64,000 nucleotides of DNA from Meconema thalassinum (lineage: Eukaryota; Arthropoda; Insecta; Orthoptera; Tettigoniidae). Below the pieces are notes generated by a model, which searched no databases, was not told the DNA's origin, and was given only the letters and a program-made list of their open reading frames with translations. Position numbers and translations under genes: made by a program. The DNA is taken from assembly GCA_946902985.2 (NCBI GenBank), contig OX336389.2, positions 125,957,572-126,021,571 of the forward strand. The letters are read 5' to 3'. How positions within the stretch are numbered: position 1 is the stretch's first letter; each line of letters opens with the position of its first letter. Positions 53,626 to 64,000 of this stretch are shown here, in pieces.

Positions 53626-55430
53626 TATTTATGAAATTAGAATGCAATTCGTCGCTGTTAACGCCATTTGTGTGCTGAGTCCATTGATAGACAGCTTAGC
53701 CGCAACATTCACCGGTTATTCGATACATTTCAGTCAGAATTCCAAGTTGTACGCTCCCTAACCTAAGAAGGCAATCACTGAAAATTGGATCATCATAACA
53801 CTTACCGGTTTTTCGATATTTATGAAATTATACGATTTGAGTACGATTTGAGTACTCAATCCATTGATTTACTGTTTCTGAAATCCATGCGAAATGATAG
53901 AAAAAAACTGTAAGATAATTAACGTTCAATAGTGTTAAGGTTTCAGACGACAACTCATAATTGCAGCATGTTACAGCAACAGTATTTGCAAATAGCACAC
54001 TTCTTACAAAAATTGTTATTTATGAAATTAGAATGCAATTCGTCACTGCTAATTTATGAGGCCTATATGATGATAGTTTTAAGGTTTTAGACGACAACTC
54101 ATAATTGCAGCATGTTAGAGCAACAGTATTTGCAACAAGCACAATTCTTACAAAAATCGATATTTATGGATTTAGAATGCAGAAGAAAAACCTGTATCGC
54201 AGCATAGGCCTATTAACAAACCTGGAATTTAATAAATCCATTGTTTAGACGGATGAGCTTAAATCATGTGTGTGCTAAGTCCATTGATTGAAAGCTTAGC
54301 AGCAACACTTGCCGGTTATACGATTTGAGTACCCAATCCATTGATTTAGCCTACTGATTCTGAAAACCATGGGATATGATAGAAGAAAGAGCTGTAAATG
54401 AATTAACGTTTAATACCGGTAGTTCTAAGGTACGACGTAACAGTCACCGGTTATACGATTAGAGTACTGAATGCATTGATTTACTGTTTCCGAACACCAT
54501 GCGAAATGATAGAAGAAAAACTGTAAGAGAATTAACGTTCAATAGTTTTAAGGTTTTAGACAACAACTCATAATTGCAGCATGTTACAGCAACAGTATTT
54601 GCAAATAGCACACTTCTTACAAAAATCGAGATTTATGAAATTAGAATGCAGAAGAAAAACCTGTATCGCGGCATATTACCAAACCTGGAATTTAACAAAC
54701 CTGAAATTCCATAAATCCATTGTTTAGACGAATGAGTTTAAATCATGTGTGTGCTGAGTCCATTGACTGAAAGCTTAGCAGTAACACTCGCCGGTTATAC
54801 GATTTGAGTAGGCTACTCAATCCATTGATTTACTGATTCTGAAAACCATGGGATATGATAGAAGAAAAACCTGTAAAAGAATTAACTTAATGTTTAATAG
54901 TTCTAAGGTTTTAGACGACTTAACACTCACCGGTTATACGATTAGAGTACTCAATCCATTGATTTACTCTTTCTGAAAACCATTCGAAATGATCGATATT
55001 TATGAAATTAGAGTGCAGAATAAAAAACTGTAAAATAATTAACGTTTAATAGTTTAAGGGTTTAGACGACAACTCATAATTGCAGCATGCTTGAGCATCA
55101 GTATTTGCAAATCACACACTTCTTACAAAAATTGATATTTATGAAATTAGAATGCAATTCGTCACTGCTAATTTATGAAATTATACGATTTGAGTAGGGC
55201 CTACATATTTATTTCATTTACTGTATCTGAAATCCATGCAAAATGATAAAGGAAAGGCCCCAGAATGTTAAAATGACATAAAACGGGCGTCACAGTGACC
55301 AAAATGTGAAGTGGACAGAAATTATGGAGCGTTTCTTCATGCACCAACAGTATCTGCAAATCGCACACTTCGTACAGTTTTTTAAAAGTCATTTTTAAAG
55401 AAATTATTGATATTTATGGAATTAAAGTGT
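53626..55430. repeat. Degenerate satellite with about 350-500 bp units
   Basis: Several phrases recur in the same order: TTTATGAAATTAGAATGCA; GATTTGAGTACTCAATCCAT, followed by TGATT; and AACTCATAATTGCAGCATG with CAGTATTTGCAAAT and CACACTTCTTACAAAAAT. The last block is found near 53955, 54100, 54565, 55070 and, weakly, 55340. Units differ by insertions and deletions. It abuts the PHD-coding duplication, whose right edge already carries the TTTATGAAATTAG phrase. Confidence 0.8.
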
Positions 55431-55527
55431 AATGCGTCACTGCTAATGTCTATTCTCTTTCATTTGAATGCTCACTTTTACGATCGGTCGCTTGTGAGTG
55501 CCGCAGGAGGGATCTATACTACTGAAA

Positions 55528-55580
55528 TATTATATTATATTATATTATAATTATATTATATTATATTATATTATATTGTT
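55528..55580. repeat. ATATT microsatellite
   Basis: About ten TATAT/ATATT pentamers with one interruption (TATAATTA). Simple-sequence DNA. Confidence 0.9.
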
Positions 55581-55899
55581 TGCCAACTGTAGAGCACATG
55601 TAAACAGCCGATACCGTGTGATCATCAGTCGGACGTTCATGTCTGCATATCCAATGACCTACCTTAGAGATCTATACCTAATGACTGGGGAATTCCTGTC
55701 TTGAAATACAATACAGTGACAAGGGTTCATTCACGAAATTGAGAAGCAAATTACTGGAATTGCCAAGGGTCAAAAATGTGGGCAGCAGTCATCTAAGGAG
55801 TACACCATACCACCAAATAGTCCTATAGGAAATATGTAGTCTACTTATGAATAAATACGCAAGAATATGTTTTTAATTATAACAAGTAGTTCCGTGAAG

Positions 55900-56735
55900 G
55901 ACTATACAGCCTATTTTCATTTATCCTACTCATGTTAATTGCCTCTATCAACATGCAAAATTTTAGTTTGATTGTTGTAATAGATTCGTAGATTTTGAGA
56001 ACCGTCAAAATATTTCAGATGGTCGCCATGTTGGATTGTTATTTATGTACTATTACATGAAGATTATTGTTCACGTGTGGTATTCAAACTTCAATCGCAT
56101 GATTAGGACATAAGAAGTAAAAACGAGATTTTAAAATATCGCACAGCTGCTATCTTGTGGTTATGAAAACAATTGAAATAAATTAGATACCAGTGGATTA
56201 ACATTTGTATAAGCATTTAATGTACAAAGTTTCACTGCACTCGGATGGTTAAATCGCGAGAATCGTCCATTCCAGTATGTATAATCATTTACTGTACCAC
56301 ACTCTACTACGCTCAGATGTTTAAATCGCGAGAAAAGTATATTAAAATGTTTCAAATTCGCTTGGCCACCATGTTCGTTTTGTACTCTACAGATTTTTGA
56401 AAATTACATAGATAAACTTGTAGCAGTGCCCTTTATCAGCGAACAAAATTTCAGGGTGATATCGGTAATAGTTTCGGAGATATTGAATGCTGGTGAAATA
56501 TTTCGCACAGCCGCCATGTTGGATTGGTAAGACGTAAGCAAATTTGAAGGGCACGGTCGGGGTCGGCCGAAATGGTGCTATGACCTTACCGAGTTTCATT
56601 GAAATCGCTCAGGCCGTTTAGAAGTTATTATGGGGGGACACACACACATATACGCACAAACATACACACACACGGTCAAAAGGTGATCCCATAAGCCTAT
56701 ATTTTTCATAAAATGAAAATAGGCTAAAAACGGCA
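55900..56735 (-). repeat. Dispersed repeat, unknown family (copy 2)
   Basis: This is the inverted counterpart of 50580-50990: complements of the phrases CCAATCCAACATGG (56514-56528) and AAACGGCCTGAGCGATTT (about 56605-56622). GTGTGTGTCCCCCC is seen at 56632-56650 as its complement. It extends further than copy 1, with internal near-repeats of a CGCGATTTAA(A/C)CATC motif at about 56250 and 56322. Confidence 0.6.
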
Positions 56736-56777
56736 AAGATATGTAAATGGAAAATATTTAGTTACATAATAGTACAT

Positions 56778-56895
56778 TATGCAACGAGCCTATAATGGCT
56801 ATAATTAAGACACGAGTATGTTTATAAAACGAGCTTTAGCGAGTTTTATAATTTCCATACGAGTGTCTTAATTACCATTATAGGCGAGTTGCATA
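56778..56895. repeat. Foldback: about 43-bp arms plus inner hairpin
   Basis: TATGCAACGAGCCTATAATGG near the left end is mirrored by CCATTATAGGCGAGTTGCATA at the right. The arms also share TTAAGACACGAGTATG and CATACGAGTGTCTTAA. In the middle, TTATAAAACGAGC faces GCGAGTTTTATAA (56822-56851). Few mismatches are visible. It could be a MITE core or a transcribed hairpin. Confidence 0.85.
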
Positions 56896-58377
56896 CGACT
56901 GTTTATGTTCGACGATAATTATAACTTTATTACATGTTTTAACATAAATAATCATAAATCTCTGTTCAGTAACTAGAATTTTGTGATCGGGTGGTGCGCT
57001 AGGTAGCATATCTCCGTGTTCCAAGCTCTCTGGCCGACCGACGCATGCGATCTGTGTGCTTCAATGCCAGATGTGCAGATCGTGAACCAGTATTCAGCAA
57101 AACTGTCACCGTAGTCGTTTGAAATCAACGCGCTGAGTAGAAATTGGATTTAGGTATATTAAGGTACAGTGCTATTTCTTGTCTCATATTCACCAGTTTA
57201 TTTACGCGAACATATGGACGGTGCACTTTCGGTAATTTATATAGACATGTTGGATTTTGAGAGCATGCGCGAAGGTATCCTTATCTAATTGGTCAAACAA
57301 CTGTTTCTTGAGCTGTGATTGGTGGGAGAAACTGTTTCATAATGAATAATAGTGTTATAATGACCATCATTATGATACAGTTTTCAGACACATAATAGTC
57401 AGGGTCGAACATAAAAAATATTTTAACATAACTATCCGGGCCTTAATCATCACTCTCCTGTAACACCACATTTCAAATGCTTGTATTCTCCTCTTTTCTG
57501 CGGCACCATGTGAGCTATATAGTCAATACTGGATATTTGGCTTATGTGATTAACTAACATTAAAAGCATATCATTCAAAATAGCTAATTTGAAAATGTAA
57601 TGTACGTTCAGACTTGTAATTGAGCAGCCCTGTTTCAATTGTTAGTACCTTGAAAATGTTGATACCGAGCTGCGCTAATGAGCTCTCTCCACAGGGGTCA
57701 ATTAGGAGAATCCTAACAGGGGAAGTTGCCTAAGACGTGTGTCACTGCCTCCCACACCAAACTGGACGTGAAGGTAAATATATTTAGGAATGTGACAACC
57801 TGCGCTGATCTGTACGGTGTTCGCCTCTATCTACTCGTGTTATCTCAAAGACGTATTCGAATCTACTCATTAGCAACTTTTGGTATTATTCCAAAATTCC
57901 TGGCTTTCTTCAGCCTTGCACTTGATAAAGATAAGTTTCGGTCATTTTCTTTGTGTTTCACAGTTACTATTCAGATCTGCACATTTTAATTTGTATAGTG
58001 TAGCTTCGTAAACATGCAAGTTATAGCCTGCACTCTGAGCTTTAAAACGATATCGTGGGAACCAAAATGCTTGTAGGCTATGTTATCTGGCACAAATTAA
58101 GGTGCATTCGTAAATGAATTTCTTGTTGGAACATTTCCACATTTGGCCCCGTTGTGACAATTCAAACTTACAACATCTATAGTTTCCTATAACTGGCAAT
58201 CCTTCACTTCTTTGACTGTACATGGATAACATGTTACCTGCACTGATTATATCTACGGAAACTCCAGAGGGTCCAAGTGTACGCAGCTGTCAGTCAACTC
58301 ATGGCTTAACTAACATTTCAGGAGAAGTTGCGTACCCCCAATCTCTTCCCAAACCCATTATCACGAGCAGACGAATA
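56896..58377. other. Unassigned DNA
   Basis: No gene is recognised. Short words related to the foldback (TTATGTTCGAC at 56903, AGGGTCGAACATAAAAAATA near 57401) appear on both sides, suggesting the foldback belongs to a larger unit. The stretch near 57640-57770 is GC-richer without motif. Confidence 0.4.
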
Positions 58378-59265
58378 CGTGCCGGGTGCGACCGTGCCGG
58401 ATGCGACCCAGTAAAAATCGTGGCTTTAGCGACCCTGCTAGTAGCTTACAGTACCCCATGCGACCCATTGTTCGAGAGACGAATGGAAGAGCCTAATTTC
58501 CAAATTGACGTAAATCCATGAAATGCAAAACTTCGGAAATCGCGTTTTTGTATCTTCGCATAATTAAATTTATCTAGATATGATTATGAATATAATGTAA
58601 TTTCATTCATTACATTTATGCACATCCTGGCACTTTGTTTGAAAATCTCCTATCAATGGACATAGTGGTAATCGTCTCCTGTAAGTTGGTGTTAGGACGT
58701 TTTGGAAATAAATCATATATTGACATACGCTTTGAGTGGCATTTATGAACATTTATATGGTTTAAACACAACAAACACAAACTGATGCTCTACATAGTCT
58801 TCAAAGTTAGCCATGGCCTTGATTTATCATGTGATATCACGTGATGTCCAGAGAGCCATCGGATTGATCAACATGGATATGACACAATGTTGGAAATAAA
58901 TACCCGTTGGAGTTACATCACTTTGCAAATAAACTTAGTTCTTAGATCTCAGTTAATATGGGATATTCGACGTATTGCGACTTAAAACCTTTGCTATACG
59001 TTGAGAGAACCTGTAAACTTGCTTATGAAAGAAAAACACAAAAAAACATCAATTTTGGATTTACGTCACTTTGGAAATAAGCTCTTCAATTTTGTTTTAC
59101 GGCGCCTAACCTAACCTAAGCTGAATTTTAGCAGAGACAGATGAGATAGAAATACCAAGATTCCACCGATCCATCAGTGCTTGGGTCGCTAGTGGCACGA
59201 TGGCAAATTGGTGGGTCGCTTGCGGCACGGGTCGCATCCGACACGGTCGCATCCGGTACTGACAC
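58378..59265. mobile_element. TIR element with GTGCCGGATGCGACC subterminal repeats, copy 2
   Basis: It aligns along its length with 46206-47425 and lacks the SINE (unoccupied site near 58937). The left end has GTGCCGGGTGCGACC and GTGCCGGATGCGACCC. The right end has inverted forms, such as GGGTCGCATCCGACAC and GGTCGCATCCGGTAC. It contains the palindromic stretch TATCACGTGATG near 58834. No transposase is present. Confidence 0.75.
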
Positions 59266-59955
59266 CGAGCTGACAGGACTGTTTGGGTTTAACCTAATTA
59301 GTGCAGTTCGACCATCCCGCTTGAAAATGCCTGGGACAGCTACTGTAGCAGCAACAAAGTACTCTGGAATTTATATCATCCTGATTCCTGAACTCATGTT
59401 TCTTAACTGATGCAATAAGGCGTGATCAAAACGTTTGCGTACAGTCTAGAATTGGTATATCTACTGTATCAGGAAAAATCGCCGTGAAGCATCGAGGTAC
59501 CGACACTCATCCCACCGACGCACCAGGTTGAAGATCCCCGTGTGGTAAAACACCGTGTGCTGCTGCGCGAAGAAGACCCTAACTACCTGCTGCACATCCT
59601 CATCCGACAGGAATCGTTGACCCTTCAAGGCCTGTTGATAATTGCTCTCTCTCTCTCTTTTATTTATCCAAATACCAATACATCAGGAAGTATGCATGAC
59701 AACAGTTTTAAACTATGCAAACGTATAGTACCTGACATTTTAGATTAATTTGGAGTAACTCATATACGTCAGTTTTACCAACATGATTCTATGCCTGCTG
59801 ATAGGACCAATTTTTAAATACAAGTAAATTCTATACTATCAGTTGGATTTCATCCAAATTTCGTATGTGCTATGTGTAACATAACAGATATGACTAGAAG
59901 CTTTCTTAAGAGCAATCAGGGCTGACAACTGTTAATAAATGCTGACTATATTTTT
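59266..59955. other. Unassigned DNA
   Basis: Short frames only. A CT microsatellite lies near 59648-59660. No family motif is seen. Confidence 0.45.
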
Positions 59956-60212
59956 TTACCCTAATATTCTAGATAGGTTCATATACTGTAGATTAATCAT
60001 TGGCATGAATCTTATTTTTTTGAAAAGTAGGCTCTTCAGTTCGTCACGGAACTTCTTGTTTATTTCTTTTTTGTATTTGTATTTTCCAATGGTACAATGT
60101 TTGGAATGGCTCGTTACTAATTCTATTTCTTTCATAACGTGACCAATATCAACGATGCGTCGCCCTATTGGAGGCAGATCGTTGGCCTCAGTATTCCTTT
60201 CAATTACCATCG

Positions 60213-60241
60213 GGCCTCAGTATTCCTTTCAATTACCATCG
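60213..60241. repeat. Second copy of a 29-bp tandem duplication
   Basis: It is identical to 60184-60212 (starting GGCCTCAGTATTCC). It lies in exon 2 of the minus-strand gene and shifts its frame. The exact identity points to a recent event or an assembly artefact. Confidence 0.9.
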
Positions 60242-60397
60242 GTGGTACTTCACAATCAGACTCATTCTCATCATCTGCATCACCTGAATCGTTCGAAAAA
60301 ATTATGTAATAATCTTGATCTTCATACCTGAAATCACACAATGTTAAAAAATATTACCTTGATTATTATAAACATACAGAAAGCATACGCATTAAAA

Positions 60398-60565
60398 GTA
60401 ACTCCAGGCAAATGCTGGGATGGTTCCTCTCTAAAAGCAAGCCTATCCCCAATTTAGAAATTCACACAATAGTATAGTCATCACATTAGCACATGTAATC
60501 ACACAAATTCCATACACACCCAAAAATACATGGGGCTATATGACCTCGATGTCTCAGACCCTAAA
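60398..60565 (+). mobile_element. 5'-truncated S3 SINE in the intron
   Basis: CTCCAGGCAAATGCTGGGAT, ACACACCCAAAAATACATGG and GACCTCGATGTCTCAGACCC are S3 tail phrases. It lies within the predicted intron 60328-60663. Confidence 0.75.
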
Positions 60566-61119
60566 CACGTTTTACAAGTAGGTAATCTACTAAAAAAATG
60601 ACAAGTCCTTTAAAATTAATTAATTAATAATTAATTTATATAATGTGACAATAGTTTACTTACCGACTTGCATCGTTGCCTGTTGGGGGAGTGCTTTCAC
60701 CTAACAATCTGTTGAATATTTCTTCGGAGTCTTCCAATTGAGCAGAATCGTTTGAAACATTCAAGGTGATTTCCTGTTGTTCTCTTTTCTCCCACGTAGC
60801 CATTGCTGCGCGGCCTCTTCTAGAGCGTTTCCTTGGAGGAGGATGCTTTCGTGGCATTGTAGAATAAAGTGTGAATGATATAGAAATACACTACTGCCCT
60901 ATCACTCAATCACGAAACACAAACGCAGAATTAGGAAATGAAACGAGAAAGGGGCGAGATTATTCTTCTATTGCTTCCTCAAGACTCGGTCTAGTCAGAC
61001 TCAGCGCGCAGGAAAAGGTTTTGCAAGAAGGCGAGTTATTATTATTTCTCTTTTTTTCTTTGCACTCCACGGTAAGTAGAATGGAATGCTGCGTAAGGAA
61101 AGGATTGACCCGTCACGGG

Positions 61120-61142
61120 AGGTGCGGTGCGGTGCGGTGCTT
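61120..61142. repeat. Short GGTGC tandem run
   Basis: Four to five GGTGC/GCGGT units in the GC-richer stretch 270 bp upstream of the THAP exon 1. It may lie in the promoter region; no TATA box is evident. Confidence 0.6.
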
Positions 61143-61413
61143 GGTAGTAGGGTGGGGGAATGAAGCTTGGTACAAGTGGGTGCAACTGTTATTGCGGGTA
61201 GCCTATCGTGTAGCCTGTGTAGTTACCGTTCTGCCAAGTTGAAGACTAGTCAAAGGTACATACGTCACGGGTTTATCACTCGTGGCCCACGAAAGATACT
61301 GGCCCCAGTGCGAGCAGCCATCTTGTCTGTGACGTAGGCGAAGTAGTGACTCCGGTTGAGAAGACTTGTTTGTGAATAGCAGTGTGAGAATAGTTAGTGT
61401 TTTATAAAGTGTC

Positions 61414-61960
61414 ATGTCCAACTTTACATCCAACTTGTGTTGTGGTGCATCATGTAGCTGCAATAATCACGTAGCCTACAGGGTAAGTGTTAACACTTTA
61501 TTTCTCATTAATGACACAGGTTAATCAAACGCAAGTGTGGTGCAGGTTATGTACGAACTTACGTTAGCCTAATATTGTGGATGTTAAGGACTATTAGAAT
61601 GCATGCTAAGTTAATTATCTGAGTTAAAGTTAGATATTTAATGAATGTGTCTCTTTACAGGAAATCAAAATGCCGAGATGCTGTAATGTGGCTGGCTGTA
61701 AGAACAATTACAGATCCCAGCATGAAAATGTTTCTACATTTTCTCTCCCAAAGGACGAAAAATTAAGAAATATATGGCCTAGAAAAATTCCCACTGACTT
61801 CTCTAAAGTGAGCAAGCCTATAATTTGTATAAAACATTTTCCTGATAGCTCTGTTTTCAGGACAGAGCAAGTTGATGGGGAAATAAAGACATTTGCTAGG
61901 AGTTACCCGAAGTTGAATCCTGATGCAGTATCTTCAATATTTTCGAATTTGCCAGAATAG
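61414..61960 (+). CDS. THAP-domain protein, two exons predicted
   Basis: Exon 2 (from 61661) contains a full THAP zinc finger starting at 61670: MPRCCNVAGCKNNYRS, FSLPKDEKLRNIW, then ICIKHF and YPKLNPDAVSSIF. The C2CH residues (C-x4-C, later C-x2-H), the Trp and the P-D-A-V-x-x-I-F segment fit the family, which binds DNA sequence-specifically and occurs in host regulators and in P-element-like transposases. Upstream, ATG at 61414 opens 23 codons ending at donor GTAAGT (61483-61488). The acceptor CTCTTTACAG ends at 61660, and the joined frame is in phase. Either Met could start the protein; family practice favours 61670. The frame stops at 61958-61960 right after the domain. Confidence 0.7.
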
Positions 61961-62452
61961 CTATCCATTCCTGGGCCTTCTTCTAGAAGACTGTGTGATG
62001 CAGAGGTAGAAAATCTCGGATAAAGCCATAGAAGCGAGCTTGGAAGACTTCAGACACTACGAAGAAGAGAATTCTGTGCACAGTCTATCGGATATATCTG
62101 AACACTTCTCCTCCAACAGGAATAAATTTAAGCAGGAATGGACACATATCAAGACAGAAGACAAGTTGGTGAAGTACTTGAAGAATTTGAGTGATGCAGT
62201 GCCCATAATTACAGGTTCTGTGTGTATTCTAAATAACCTCAGCATTGAGTCAATGGGTTGCAGATTCCCAAACATTAAGTTCCACAAAACTTTCTTTGCA
62301 TTACTGATAAAAATTCATTTGATGAACTAGCCTACTTCAGTTCATTGAAAATTCTGAGTGCGATGAAAATGGAAGAAAGTTGTCAGTAGTGAATGCTCCT
62401 GTGAACACCCTACAGAGAAGTTTTTCGAGTGATGATTGCACACCCTTATAAT
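61961..62452 (+). pseudogene. Decayed downstream part of the THAP gene
   Basis: Past the TAG at 61958 the same frame continues for about 16 codons (LSIPGPSSRRLCDAEVE). A shift near 62017 leads into LEDFRHYEEENSVHSLSDIS and DKLVKYLKNLSDAVPII to a stop at 62328-62330. A further frame (VVNAPVNTLQRSFSSDDC) ends near 62450. The sense character of these pieces suggests one former coding region now broken by a stop and shifts. Introns could explain some changes, but I see no good splice signals. Possibly the remnant of a THAP-type transposase. Confidence 0.5.
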
Positions 62453-63152
62453 TTTTAATAGAGCAAATTAATTTTTTAGATGTTAGGTAAACAATCGTAG
62501 GTACAGTGGAGACACGTTACTCTTGGCAGCTTCCATATAATATGTTCAATTGTCATCAGTGTACAAAAAGTTACATCGGAGTGGTCATATTTATCTGCCT
62601 CATCCATCAAATCTTCAAAAGTTGCTTGGTAAGTTTGATTTGAGTACTTTTGACATTATTGGGAGTATTGAGTAGCCTATCTCAGTCTAAAGAAGAATAA
62701 TTTCTTGAAAGATCATGAATGTTCATAAATTACTTTTACCGTAGTTCATTTTAATGGAAAAGTTGAACTGTACTCTTCTAAAGTCATGGCGAGACAAAGC
62801 CATTGGTCGCTACTTGGTTAGGCGACTATCTGGACCAAAATTATTGTTAGTAGGCCTAGTACAAGCAAGGAGGTCTGGGGTTAGGTTTGTGTTTGTACGC
62901 AAAGAATACTCTGTATTGCCGGTACCAATAATGAGCACTGGCAGTTGTCAAAGCTAACACGTGAGGAAATGCTGCGTTGCCACTGAGGCAGATCATGACT
63001 CATAACATTCCAAGAAGTTTCCAGGAAGACACAAATACTGGGATCTGTGGTGTGTCAGCCGTATTCGTGTGAAGGGTCAATTAAACATTGCGATGCACGC
63101 GAGTTTAGGGGAATTTTTAGTTGCCTAATCGCTCTAGCTGCTACTAACTTAA
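62453..63152. other. Unassigned DNA
   Basis: No gene is recognised. The phrase ACAAGCAAGGAGGTCTGGGG, continuing TTAGGTTTG, near 62860 resembles 45950-45995. Otherwise nothing is seen. Confidence 0.45.
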
Positions 63153-63525
63153 TTATGGGTCTATTCCTTTCATCGCCCCCTCTTCGTCACTTGTGTCTGA
63201 ATTGGATCTGGAATTGCTTTCCAGGGAAACTATGAACCAATCTACCCTATCATCGAGTATACATTCACGTTTCGTAGCCTCATCCAGTTCTCGTTGCACT
63301 ATTAACACAAAACGCTTCCAGTTTTATGAAGTCACTTCCCTAATAGCCTAAACGGTAAGCTTCTCAACCTCACGGAGTGTGAAATTCTTATTATGCCGTG
63401 CTAGATAACCCTTCACTTGACCCCATATCATTTCTATAGGATTGAAGTGGCAATGATATGGGGCAGCGTGATGATCTCATGGCCATGCTTTCTCGCCAGT
63501 TCATCCACGTGGTAGCCTACATGGG
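63153..63525 (-). pseudogene. IS630/Tc1-like DDE transposase, C-terminal remnant
   Basis: The minus strand reads HVDELARKHGHEIITLP, then after a shift HCHFNPIEMIWGQVKGYLA, in which N-P-I-E-x-x-W marks the last catalytic acidic residue. FTLREVEKLT and then VTS-stop-NWKRFV follow, and an acidic tail (SDTSDEEGAM) runs to a stop at 63153-63155. Two internal stops and one frameshift make it inactive. The upstream two thirds of the protein were not found, and I see no TIR. Confidence 0.8.
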
Positions 63526-64000
63526 TTTAGGCTTGCGCTGCTGTATAAGGTTGAGAAGGATATTAATTCTGAATGAAAGTGGAACGCGGCTTATACACTT
63601 GTAGCAGACATGAATGTACTTTTACATACCTTGTGTCCTTGTTTCATTTTTTGGGCGATATTACGTATTGAAATTAGGAACCCTAATTAAAACTTACTAC
63701 TGAACCTCATATATGTGCTAAAGTACGTAAATATGTGTTTTTGTTTTTTGCTATTTTAAAAACAGCTGCCATGCTTCGATAGCACTTGATCTCGTTTAAC
63801 CGTCATCAAGGCTCACTCTAGCAGCACGCACCGAGGCACACATGTGAGATACAAAATCACTGTTGATAGAAAGAAGTGGGATGCAAAATCACTGTTGATA
63901 AAAAAAAGAATCATCGGGACACGTTAGGCAGTAACCATTGCCAAAATTCATTGATCTGGGCGCGTTAGGCTGTAACCATTGTCAAAAACCATTGGATTGG
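63526..64000. other. Unassigned DNA with short tandem duplications at the end
   Basis: GCAAAATCACTGTTGATA-like phrases occur at 63853 and 63883. CGTTAGGC(A/T)GTAACCATT phrases occur at about 63922 and 63963, a spacing of about 41 bp. The second array runs off the window. Confidence 0.55.

Larger units (their letters stand above)
59956..60857 (-). pseudogene. Two-exon gene broken by a 29-bp duplication
   Basis: Exon 1 starts with ATG at 60857 and runs to 60664 (MPRKHPPPRKRSRRGRAAM, then an acidic stretch LEDSEEIFNRLLGES). It ends at a canonical donor, GTAAGT (60663-60658). An acceptor (TTTCAG) ends at 60328, and exon 2 begins at 60327 in matching phase with IIFSNDSGDADDENESD. At 60184-60241 a 29-bp segment is exactly duplicated; because 29 is not a multiple of three, the frame hits a stop in the second copy. 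Ignoring one copy, the frame goes on with PPIGRRIVDIGHVMKEIEL to a stop at 59956. The basic N-terminus resembles a nuclear localisation sequence. The GRRIVDIGH motif recalls proteins of arthropod transposons, but I cannot name the family. Confidence 0.6.

Noticed and set aside
53312..53761. Plus-strand 149-codon frame
   Set aside because: It overlaps the PHD frame antisense and the duplicated arm, and shows no motif of its own.

Overview
The window looks like intergenic DNA from a large, repeat-rich arthropod genome, most likely an insect. The evidence is: no bacterial-style gene packing; GT-AG introns; many tRNA-derived SINEs ending in A-rich or (ATT)n tails; CR1/Jockey-like and RTE-like LINEs; Ty3/gypsy elements; hAT, Mutator-like and Tc1/mariner-type DNA transposons; and a short CCTAA run that matches the insect telomere motif. 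I cannot name the species. I see no confident single-copy host gene. The best candidates are a two-exon THAP-domain gene near 61.4-62.0 kb, a broken split gene at 60-60.9 kb and a PHD-finger reading frame at 53 kb. All three may themselves derive from transposons.

Layout. 0-5.6 kb: unassigned DNA with nested SINEs, a small TIR element and a LINE reverse transcriptase fragment. 5.6-22.3 kb: a nest of two Ty3/gypsy-type elements on the minus strand. The outer one (5597-22326, 1426-bp LTRs, 4-bp target duplication GTAC) carries Gag, a -1 frameshift site, protease and reverse transcriptase. The inner one (8130-17129, 2645-bp LTRs, target duplication ATAC) carries Gag only and sits in the last codons of the outer integrase. 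Both have lost the middle of pol, yet each LTR pair is almost identical. 22.3-34.6 kb: unassigned DNA, a decayed LINE, many SINEs and a 64-bp minisatellite. 34.8-37.2 kb: a nearly full RTE-like LINE ORF inserted in an AT-rich satellite. 37.2-41 kb: satellites and a hAT element with an 8-bp target duplication. 41.1-43.7 kb: a LINE copy split by a Mutator-like element with 152-bp TIRs and a 9-bp target duplication. 43.7-47.4 kb: unassigned DNA and a TIR element carrying a SINE. 47.8-50.2 kb: a TIR-bounded unit dominated by about 52 copies of a 32-bp minisatellite. 50.2-59.3 kb: SINEs, a mariner-type element split by a SINE, a duplicated PHD-coding unit, a degenerate satellite, a foldback and a second copy of the 46-kb TIR element. 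59.9-64 kb: a split gene broken by a 29-bp duplication, the THAP gene and a Tc1/IS630-like transposase fragment.

Nearly all coding capacity belongs to mobile elements: Gag and pol of LTR elements, LINE reverse transcriptases and DNA transposases. The SINEs carry RNA polymerase III box-like heads and probably depend on LINE enzymes. Insertion order can be read from target duplications and nesting, and two insertions have empty-site copies in the same window. Many long open frames, especially at 30.3-30.8 and 47.7-49.5 kb, are by-products of tandem repeats and are not genes.
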